Shown piece after piece: positions 57,616-64,000 of a stretch of DNA of 64,000 nt; position 1 is the stretch's first letter; each line of letters begins with the position of its first letter. Source of the DNA: a virus; IMG/VR virus record IMGVR_UViG_3300042090_002597, positions 41,741 through 105,740 of that record; one strand, written 5' to 3'. A program made the translations under genes and the position numbers. The notes beneath the pieces are model-generated. The model worked only from the letters and a program-made list of their open reading frames with translations, searched no databases and was not told the origin of the DNA.

Positions 57616-59327
57616 GACGATGGCCATTGCGGAGTGGCAAAACCATTCCACATCTGGCTAGCCAGATTAGCTGAGTTTTCCTGTGTGGAGAACACCTGCA
57701 GGCCTTGGCCTGTGCCTTGCGGCAAGCCGATCTGGTATATGCCGGAAGATCCTGGCGTATACTGGCGGCGCGCATTTCCGGTGTAGATGGATTGCAGCAA
57801 GCCGCCTGCGGAAGTATCGTTGTAAACATTCGCGGGCAAACCGCGGGTGAGCGTCAGCGTGGTCGACGATTGACCTCCGAACACGAAATGATGCGATACG
57901 CCCTCCACATAAAACTCCCAAAGCGTTCCGTCTTTGAACGGGGCATAGCGATAGCGCGTGCCGATATAGATACTCGGAGACAGCGGAATAGCGACCTGAC
58001 CTCTGAGCATCAACGGCAACGGGTGCCACCAGCTCGCCAGCGCCGCCGTCAGCGTAGCGACAGTTTGTTGGATGTCTATACCGCTGCCAGTTTGTGCCGC
58101 CTGTTGTGACGCCGTTCCAAGATAATCATAGAACCACCTGAGTGTGGCATTTACTGGCTGGTAACCGTAGCGGTGCACCGACGCCGGATCAGCGGCAGCC
58201 AAGTACACAAACGGAAACGGAACGACATTCGCACCGTTATCGCCGTACATGGTCGGGTAGGCGGTCGGATTGAGCATGTAAAAATTTCGCACCTCTTCCG
58301 AGGTGAATTCCACTCTGGACTCATAGAACCCGTAGCCGCTCGCCACTGTCAGGGGAAGCGCGGTCCACCGGCTGGTGTCCATACTGCTCGGGACATAGAT
58401 TCCGGTCGAGTTCAGTTTGGTGAAATTGAATTTCGGAATGGGCGTGACCCGCGCCACGAGTTGCGGACCAGCGGGCAGCGCAGCGGGGAAGTCTCGCATG
58501 GAGAACGTGGTACCAGACACGGCCACATTCGCATTTGCGTTGCTCTGCGAGATGAATTTGTAGACCCCGGACGGAGCAGTCGTGACAAAGAACTCGTACC
58601 AAGGCCATGGAAAGATATCCATGAATTTCGCCATCCACGATTCCAGTCCGAGGAATTGTTCCGTGAGTGGGATGTATACGTTCGGATACTGCTCCATATT
58701 TTGCGAAATGAGAGTGCTGAACGGTTTTCGCGTATCGCCGCCCTGATAGGGCACGAAAGTTCCGTTGAGCATGCCGGACGGGCCGGTCATGATATTGAAC
58801 CACGCCTGGCCCACCTTTACAGGTGTGCCGTCGCCGCGCAGTCCTTGTGACATCGCTTCGACAAGACTTGCGGGCACGTAGGCAAGTTGGCCTTCCAAAC
58901 CGGTGCCGCCGACAAGGCCGTACATGGCCAGCGAGTACCAGTTCTGCGTGTTGAAGAACCACGCGAAATCCGATCCGGTGATAGTCGGTCGACGCATGGC
59001 CGAAGATCCCTGGTCCCGCGTCGACCACATCTGATCTTCGGCGGTAACCGTGGCGACGCCGTCCAGCACAATCGCGGAATCAGATCCTCGGCTCATGCCG
59101 ATCAGGACATGACTGCATGGGGTAATGATTTCGGTCCAGTCCGGCGATGACTCCGGACCGTTCGGACCACCGGGTGCGAGTTCTATGGAGAAATTTCCAT
59201 TGCCGCCGCCGCGCAATGTTTTCGACACGGTGACGGATTTTATCTGGCCACCCTGAATGTAGACCGGCCCTCCTTCGTAGGGGTAGGCCTCGATCGCGCA
59301 GCCGACTGTTGCAAACGGTTCAGCCAT
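57612..59327 (-). CDS. Baseplate hub / gpD-like protein, 571 aa
   Basis: The protein begins FATVGCAIEAYPYEGGPVYIQGGQIKSVTVSKTLRGGGNGNFSIEL, a strand pattern like the gp27/gpD hub domain with LxxxLxxxL and SIxL. It ends with helical/beta parts (FVFGGQSSTTLTLTRGLPANVY). It directly follows the tape measure gene, the usual place for the hub. It converges with the fibre gene with 4 bases of overlap. Confidence 0.75.
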   Translation of the reverse strand: MAEPFATVGCAIEAYPYEGGPVYIQGGQIKSVTVSKTLRGGGNGNFSIELAPGGPNGPESSPDWTEIITPCSHVLIGMSRGSDSAIVLDGVATVTAEDQMWSTRDQGSSAMRRPTITGSDFAWFFNTQNWYSLAMYGLVGGTGLEGQLAYVPASLVEAMSQGLRGDGTPVKVGQAWFNIMTGPSGMLNGTFVPYQGGDTRKPFSTLISQNMEQYPNVYIPLTEQFLGLESWMAKFMDIFPWPWYEFFVTTAPSGVYKFISQSNANANVAVSGTTFSMRDFPAALPAGPQLVARVTPIPKFNFTKLNSTGIYVPSSMDTSRWTALPLTVASGYGFYESRVEFTSEEVRNFYMLNPTAYPTMYGDNGANVVPFPFVYLAAADPASVHRYGYQPVNATLRWFYDYLGTASQQAAQTGSGIDIQQTVATLTAALASWWHPLPLMLRGQVAIPLSPSIYIGTRYRYAPFKDGTLWEFYVEGVSHHFVFGGQSSTTLTLTRGLPANVYNDTSAGGLLQSIYTGNARRQYTPGSSGIYQIGLPQGTGQGLQVFSTQENSANLASQMWNGFATPQWPSS

Positions 59328-61793
59328 TTACTGCGGCGGTGCTGACGGTTGCGCGAAGGAAGGCCTGTTCTGCCACACGCCCATGTTAACAAGCAGTGTA
59401 ATAAGTTTACCTAGGCCGGACGCAGCATCGCGCGCACTTTCGCCTACCGCATGCAGGTTTTCCGCCGCCTTCGGAATAAAATCGTTCATCTGATTGAACG
59501 ACGCCTCGGCGCCTTTCATAGCCCCCGCAAGAGCGGCTGCTTCGCCAGCAAGTCCGGCGGAAGGCAAATTTCCTGTGATACCGTTCGCCCTGTCCGCGTG
59601 CACAGACAGACTGTCTGGAAGCGCCATACCGGGGATCAGCGTGTTGGGGAGCATGGACAGTCCGGACAGTGTTCCGGCGGACATCGCATCCGTCGCCATA
59701 CCAGTCAGTAGCCCGTTCGGCGCGCCGCCGTAGTTGCTACCGAGCGCCGCTCTGGAGTAGCTTCTCCGCTTGTCGAGAAGTCCAGGAACAATCTTCGGCA
59801 CTTCGTAGCCGCGCGTGAATGCGTCTGACTTTTCGTCAACTCCAGCACCGGACATCAAAGTTCCAAGCACACCGCTGTACGGACCTTGAAGCTCGGACCA
59901 CATAAAATCAAACTGTTCCGAATCCGGTCCTTGTCCCGGCGCATGACCGTACTTGGCGATGAACCGGCTGAGACGTTCTTTATTCCACTGAGCCAAACCC
60001 ATTGAAATAGAGCCGTCCGCCTCTTGCGTCGGGTTGCGCGGGTTGAATCCGCTCTCCGCCCGCACATTTCCGAGAATGGCGGCAATGCCCGACTCGGGCA
60101 CCCCTTTCTTAGCGAAATAATCGTGCATTGCTTTAGCACGCGCAGCTTGATTACCTGCTATGAAAGTCCCGGCGTCCTGGCCTGTATTTCCGACATCCAT
60201 GCCCTGCATGTAGCCCGGCAACTGCCGGGTGAACATGTTGTTGTTCATGATCGAGCGCATAGCGTCTGGATTACCGCCTGCCAGACCGCCTTCTCCACCA
60301 CCTGCCAGAATCTGACTTAGCCAGTAACCCGCTACATTCGTATTGCCTGCTGCTTGTGCCGCAAAATATTTATCTAGCATCTCGCTTCCAACAGGGTTGG
60401 CCTTGAAACTTTCATAGTATCCGGGCTGAAATTTATTTAGAAATGATTTTAACTGACCTTCGGTTTTCATCCCGGCAGCCGCTTGCATCATGATCTGCGT
60501 GCGCTGGGCATTTTTGTTATAGGAGCCGACCGTGGCGTCCTTCAATTGAGCAATGGCGCTGAGACCGGCCTCTCCGGTTCGTCCGCCGGGAAGATCGGAG
60601 TAACCCATCATGAAACCGGCTGTAGCGCCAACGCTGCCGCCGATGCCGCCACCGCGGGCGACCGAACTGATCGCGGCGTCGATAGACCGCAGCACGGATG
60701 CCCGGTCCATGCCCATCTCAACCGCGGTGGCCAGAATAGGCGCCAATTGCTGGGTGTAGGACGCCACTCCCCCCGCATTGCCGCCGATCATGCCGTAGCG
60801 CGCGGCGCCAGCCATCGAGCCTTCGACATTCAATCCACTGAATGCACTCGTGAACCGGGTGCCGCCGATGCTCTGGATCAGCGCCGCCGCCGATTCCGGA
60901 CTGTTCTGGACGATGCCGAAACTGTTCAGCATGCCCATCGCTTCGCCCGGTCCGAGGCCAAGCCTGCTCATCATCGCAGGCGGCACCAAGCCGCCATACA
61001 GCTTGTTCATTAAGCCTTGGCCGGAGAACCCACCTGCGCGTCCCTGCGCGAAGGCACCGTACTGGAAATTCCGATAGGCCGAAGCGTTACCGAGCGACGA
61101 ACTTTCGAGCCCGCCAAGAGTCTGCGGAAAGAAAAATGCCTCTTCAAGCGCCAGCCCGGCTGCCGCCGGGGTGAACCCGCCGGTCAAAAATTTTGATGCG
61201 GCGCCGACCCCGAGTGTGGACGCGAAGGGAATGTGCATACCCCCGCCACCTCCGCCACCGCCCCAGCCTCCGCCACCGCCACCAGGGCCTCTGCCTGTCC
61301 AGCGGCCAATGCCTGCTCTGCCTCCCCCACCGCCTCCACCGCCACCGCCGCCCGGGAAACCCCCGCCGCCTCCACCACCGCCTCCACCATAAAATCCGCC
61401 GCCGTAGATAGCCGACAGCCCAGGACCGCCCCCTCCTCCGCTCCGGCTGCTCGCCATGCTGGCGATCAGGTTGTCCGCCGACAGCACGCCTCGCAGATAA
61501 TAGGATACCGACCCGAATTGCGATCCGCCCGGCGGGCTCATGGCCATGCCGCGGGCGACCTCGGCAGCTATGTTCGCTGAGAAACCGCCGCTGGAAAATC
61601 CACCGCCACCGCGGGAAGAACTTGCGGCCGCGTGCTGCGCCATCCATTGCTGCTGGTGCGCCGAGGCGCCGTTGCTGGCCGAGACCGCACCGAACTGAGC
61701 CGCCTGCGCCTGCGCGAGAGTCATGTTTTCGACGCCCAGCCCGCCTGGCTGGCCATGCGCGGGCATGCCGGTAAGACGGATCTCAGGCATCAT
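59328..61793 (-). CDS. Tape measure protein with tail-lysozyme domain
   Basis: The 821-residue protein starts with a long Gly-rich region (runs of Gly near residues 130-190) and Ala-rich helical parts. It contains a phage tail-lysozyme domain near residues 550-680: FAKKGVPESGIAAILGNVRAESGFNP with a catalytic-candidate Glu about 579, SMGLAQWNKERLS and FDFMWSELQG. It should set tail length and degrade peptidoglycan on entry. It overlaps the upstream chaperone frame by 11 bases. Confidence 0.85.
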   Translation of the reverse strand: MMPEIRLTGMPAHGQPGGLGVENMTLAQAQAAQFGAVSASNGASAHQQQWMAQHAAASSSRGGGGFSSGGFSANIAAEVARGMAMSPPGGSQFGSVSYYLRGVLSADNLIASMASSRSGGGGGPGLSAIYGGGFYGGGGGGGGGGFPGGGGGGGGGGGRAGIGRWTGRGPGGGGGGWGGGGGGGGMHIPFASTLGVGAASKFLTGGFTPAAAGLALEEAFFFPQTLGGLESSSLGNASAYRNFQYGAFAQGRAGGFSGQGLMNKLYGGLVPPAMMSRLGLGPGEAMGMLNSFGIVQNSPESAAALIQSIGGTRFTSAFSGLNVEGSMAGAARYGMIGGNAGGVASYTQQLAPILATAVEMGMDRASVLRSIDAAISSVARGGGIGGSVGATAGFMMGYSDLPGGRTGEAGLSAIAQLKDATVGSYNKNAQRTQIMMQAAAGMKTEGQLKSFLNKFQPGYYESFKANPVGSEMLDKYFAAQAAGNTNVAGYWLSQILAGGGEGGLAGGNPDAMRSIMNNNMFTRQLPGYMQGMDVGNTGQDAGTFIAGNQAARAKAMHDYFAKKGVPESGIAAILGNVRAESGFNPRNPTQEADGSISMGLAQWNKERLSRFIAKYGHAPGQGPDSEQFDFMWSELQGPYSGVLGTLMSGAGVDEKSDAFTRGYEVPKIVPGLLDKRRSYSRAALGSNYGGAPNGLLTGMATDAMSAGTLSGLSMLPNTLIPGMALPDSLSVHADRANGITGNLPSAGLAGEAAALAGAMKGAEASFNQMNDFIPKAAENLHAVGESARDAASGLGKLITLLVNMGVWQNRPSFAQPSAPPQ

Positions 61794-62113
61794 TCACCGC
61801 CTTCCCGCCGCGGGTGATGCCCGGTTTCATGCCGCCGGACAGGCCGCCCTGCTTCGCCTTGTAGGCTTTCAGCCGGCGCTGGGCCTCCGCCAGACCGTCG
61901 GCCTCCATGCGCTCCTGGAGCGCCTTGCCTGAGACGGCGTTGAACCACGCCGCGCGCTTCTCGCTTTCCGCCTGCCGCGCGGATTTGCCGCCCCGGAGAA
62001 AGGTGTAGCGATCGGGCTCGTCGGCTGCGCCCATCTCCAGAATGAAGTCTATCTCCGCCGGCGTGTGCTCCGGCAGCGGCTTGCCGAACGGACCCCCGCT
62101 GCTATGCGCCCCC
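61783..62113 (-). CDS. T-like extension of tail-assembly chaperone (frameshift product)
   Basis: This frame is open without its own ribosome site and continues the upstream G-like gene after a shift at 62106-62113. It encodes about 110 residues ending GLSGGMKPGITRGGKAVNDA. The helical, Lys/Glu-rich content (PAEIDFILEMGAADEPDR, EAQRRLKAYKAKQ) fits gpT-type segments that bind the tape measure. The full product would run from 62548 to 61783. Confidence 0.75.
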
Positions 62114-62548
62114 AGGATTCGGCTGGCCAGCCACAGCTTCCGTGCCACCGGGTGCGTCGTCGGGATTCCGTCTCGTTCGAAATCGGGCCACCGCCGTGTC
62201 GAATTCATTCGACAGCCTACGGACGGTATCCTCCCGGTCCGCCGGGAATTTATCGAAATCGACAGACGGCTTGCCATCCGGGCCCGGACTGTACGGCCAC
62301 TGCTCGCTGGCGCGCACCAGATAAAGCTCCATGATGGCGCACGCCCGGGCGAAGTTGACCGCATCGTAGTCCAATCCGAAATCGCCCGGGAGCACGCCAC
62401 CCTGGGCCGGAAAAGCCCGCCGCCGGACGTCCGCGCAGCGATATCCGAGTTCGATGGAGAAGCGGATCCCCGGCTTGCGGAAGGTGTAGGTTTCACCATC
62501 CAGGGTGATATCGAATGTTGGCGACAGGGGGTCTGTCGTACCTGACAT
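62102..62548 (-). CDS. Tail-assembly chaperone, G-like
   Basis: The 148-residue protein MSGTTDPLSPTFDITLDGETYTFRKPGIRFSIELGYRCADVRRR has the beta-hairpin followed by helical layout typical of tail chaperones. It lies between tube and tape measure genes, the conserved place. Its last codons include a GGGGGCG run just before TAG, allowing translation to shift into the downstream frame. Confidence 0.75.
   Translation of the reverse strand: MSGTTDPLSPTFDITLDGETYTFRKPGIRFSIELGYRCADVRRRAFPAQGGVLPGDFGLDYDAVNFARACAIMELYLVRASEQWPYSPGPDGKPSVDFDKFPADREDTVRRLSNEFDTAVARFRTRRNPDDAPGGTEAVAGQPNPGGA
62106..62113 (-). promoter_or_regulatory. Putative programmed -2 (or +1) frameshift site
   Basis: GGGGGCGC on the minus strand directly precedes the TAG of the G-like frame. 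The downstream frame is reached by a -2 or +1 shift. Mu uses GGGGGCGA for a -2 shift in its tail chaperones, so the near-identical site here supports the same mechanism. Confidence 0.65.
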
Positions 62549-62606
62549 GCAGCGCCTCGCTTCAATACTGATGGAAGCGCAAACATTACACGTCAGGTGT
62601 TAATCG

Positions 62607-63137
62607 TCAACCGGTAATGCCAAGGCTCCCTGCTGCCAGCGTGGTCGACGCCACAGCGGTGGCGATGCTGAGCGCGTTCTCGCCGGTGTTCAGGATCGAG
62701 TTGCCCTGCGCGTTCAGCACATCCATGGCCAGGAAGCTGTAGGTGTCGCGCATGGGCGCATTGGTCGGGATGGACTGCGCGAAATTTTGGCACTTGCAAC
62801 CAACGTAGGTGAATTTGATCGTGTTGGTCAGCCCGTCATAGACGTGGAAGTCGAACACGTTGCCGGCCAGGATGTAGTTCAGGTCCGTACCGCCCTGGAG
62901 CGCGTTCACACCCTGCGTGGTCAGTGCGAAACTGTCCAGGCTGATCTGCGGCGAGACACGCAATTGCTGTATTTCCTGCGGCAGGGCCGAGCCGATACCG
63001 TAGAGCTGCTCGGTGCCGAACGGATACTGATGCCCGACCGTCTGGGCAAAATACATGATCTGGTCACCCAGCATCACGGCGACTTGGTTACCATTACTAA
63101 CATTGTTCGCTACCGACTGAGGCTGAAAACCGGGCAT
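62607..63137 (-). CDS. Tail tube protein (position- and fold-based)
   Basis: The 176-residue protein MPGFQPQSVANNVSNGNQVAVMLGDQIMYFAQTVGHQYPFGTEQLYGIG is beta-rich with no signal, and lies directly before the chaperone gene, as tubes do. GAGGTG precedes the ATG at 63137; GTG at 63143 is a weaker start. Later parts (FDFHVYDGLTNTIKFTYVGCKCQNFAQSIPTNAPMRDTYSFLAMDV) look like tube strands. Identity as tube rests mainly on order. Confidence 0.7.
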   Translation of the reverse strand: MPGFQPQSVANNVSNGNQVAVMLGDQIMYFAQTVGHQYPFGTEQLYGIGSALPQEIQQLRVSPQISLDSFALTTQGVNALQGGTDLNYILAGNVFDFHVYDGLTNTIKFTYVGCKCQNFAQSIPTNAPMRDTYSFLAMDVLNAQGNSILNTGENALSIATAVASTTLAAGSLGITG

Positions 63138-63209
63138 GGACACACCTCTGATGCACGTCTCATGCAGAATACAGGCTTGCTCTAGTCGGCCCTATGGGGT
63201 ACAAAGTTC

Positions 63210-63243
63210 GGGCCGTAGCAGCGTTGGCGCGCTGCCACGGCCC
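63210..63243. terminator. Long hairpin between the homing endonuclease and the tail tube gene
   Basis: GGGCCGTAGCAGCG pairs with CGCTGCCACGGCCC over 13 of 14 positions with a small loop. No T-run follows on either strand, so it may be a processing or regulatory hairpin rather than an intrinsic terminator. It lies in the 135-base gap between the endonuclease and tube genes. Confidence 0.5.
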
Positions 63244-63272
63244 TGTCCACGGAACCTGTACAGAGGCTCGAC

Positions 63273-63827
63273 ATGGCTTACCGAAAACTACTTCCTTCGC
63301 AGGCGTATCTGCAAGAGTGTTTCGCGTATGATCCCGCGACAGGTGAAGTGCGATGGAAAGTCCGCCCTCGGCACCACTTCAAAACCGGTCAGTCGCAGGC
63401 CAGAGCGAACACGCTGTTTGCTGGCACAGTAGCGGGTTGCGTGCACAAAGTGCGCAGTAGCCGGTTAGTGCGCGAAGTAGGCGTGGACGGAAAATTCTAT
63501 TATCTTTCAAGAATAATAGTGAAACTTATGACTGGCGTAGACGCCGACGAAGTGGACCACATAGACGGTAATCCACTAAACAATGTCTGGTCCAATCTCA
63601 GACCGTGCGCACAAATAAAAAACGCCAAAAATAGAAAATTAAACGTAACAAATACATCTGGATATAAAGGTGTAACTTTTAACAGAAAATTAGGCAGACA
63701 CGTTGCTCGCATTCAACACGACGGAAAGCGCTTGTTTCTTGGAGTCTTCGACACTCCTGAAGAGGCCAGCGCAGCCTATCAAGAGGCCGCGTTCGCCCTT
63801 CACGGTGAGTTCAGTCGAGGCAGCTAG
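63273..63827 (+). CDS. Freestanding HNH/AP2 homing endonuclease
   Basis: Residues 90-115 carry DEVDHIDGNPLNNVWSNLRPCAQIKNAKN (HNH_3-type motif). The C-terminal AP2 domain has SGYKGVTFNRKLGRHVARIQHDGKRLFLGVFDTPEEASAAYQEAA. The 184-residue length fits phage HNH-AP2 endonucleases. The second half is strikingly AT-rich. It is inserted antisense between the tube gene and the minus-strand gene at 63834, the usual intergenic home of mobile endonucleases. Confidence 0.9.
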   Translation: MAYRKLLPSQAYLQECFAYDPATGEVRWKVRPRHHFKTGQSQARANTLFAGTVAGCVHKVRSSRLVREVGVDGKFYYLSRIIVKLMTGVDADEVDHIDGNPLNNVWSNLRPCAQIKNAKNRKLNVTNTSGYKGVTFNRKLGRHVARIQHDGKRLFLGVFDTPEEASAAYQEAAFALHGEFSRGS

Positions 63828-63833
63828 GCTACG

Positions 63834-64000
63834 TTATGTCGCCGAAGTGTTAACAATTACGAACGACAACGGCTCGACCGTTGCGAAGCAGGTGATGTAT
63901 TTATTCTGCCCGACCAGCACCACGTTCACGGTGATCGAGGCCAGTTGCAGAGTGCCGGTATAGGTCAGCACCAGGGAGCCGGGCTCCCACGAAGCGAGGA
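63834..64000 (-). CDS. 3' end of a structural gene, probably tail sheath
   Basis: A minus-strand frame is open from the window edge to TAA at 63834. The 55 residues (LASWEPGSLVLTYTGTLQLASITVNVVLVGQNKYITCFATVEPLSFVIVNTSAT) are beta-rich. Its place upstream of tube, chaperones and tape measure is that of the sheath in contractile-tail phages. Only the C-terminus is visible, so this is an inference from order. Confidence 0.5.
   Translation of the reverse strand, partial: LASWEPGSLVLTYTGTLQLASITVNVVLVGQNKYITCFATVEPLSFVIVNTSAT

Noticed and set aside
61171-61580. Proline-rich and threonine-rich plus-strand frames
   Set aside because: They are complements of the Gly-rich run in the tape measure gene.

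Overview
The window looks like part of a lytic or temperate tailed phage with a contractile tail (myovirus), GC-rich overall. Genes are packed, with start and stop codons overlapping as ATGA, GTGA, TGATG or CTGA in most junctions. The host is most likely an alphaproteobacterium: a GcrA-type cell-cycle regulator homologue is encoded at 7954-8424, and GcrA is an alphaproteobacterial family. The window is cut from a larger genome. Both ends fall inside genes, and terminase large subunit, portal and capsid genes are not seen.

Left part (1-14 kb). Strings of very small plus-strand genes of mostly unknown function are typical early or accessory phage genes. They alternate with minus-strand genes: a baseplate spike (gpV-like), the GcrA homologue, a C5-cytosine methyltransferase with a second reading frame nested in it, a leaderless CI/Cro-like repressor, a GH108 endolysin and a predicted nucleotidyltransferase. 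Between convergent genes at 7381-7938 lies an exact 18-bp-period array of 31 units, directly after a gene related to the C-terminal domain of IS110 transposases. An AT-rich concentric inverted repeat lies at 4015-4195.

Middle (14-33 kb). The minus strand carries small membrane or secreted proteins (holin-like and others) and a set of tail-fibre or tailspike-like proteins that begin with Sec-type signal peptides (16.7-18.3 kb and 25-33 kb). A primase-helicase, an amino-methyltransferase and a RecD/Dda-like helicase lie between them.

Replication and nucleotide block (33.5-44.5 kb, plus strand). It holds a Cro-like regulator, RuvC-like resolvase, SNF2-like helicase, NADAR protein, DUF2800 nuclease, DUF2815 single-strand binding protein, a SLOG/DUF1273-like protein, a tRNA with CAU anticodon, DUF3310, ThyX and a family A DNA polymerase. 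It is followed by a sugar/methyl modification group (GT9 glycosyltransferase, FkbM and class I methyltransferases, 44.8-47.9 kb).

Right part (48-64 kb). Tail and baseplate genes are on both strands: gp25-like wedge, gpJ interrupted by a LAGLIDADG intein, gpI-like, fibre, hub, tape measure with a tail-lysozyme domain, tail-assembly chaperones with a putative Mu-like -2 frameshift, tail tube, a freestanding HNH/AP2 homing endonuclease, and the 3' end of what is by position the sheath gene.

The points most worth follow-up are the 18-bp array with its flanking genes, the dual-coding methyltransferase, the intein in gpJ, the signal peptides on fibre proteins, and several small regulatory structures. 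Functions given are from reading the sequences and recalling family motifs; no database search was run.
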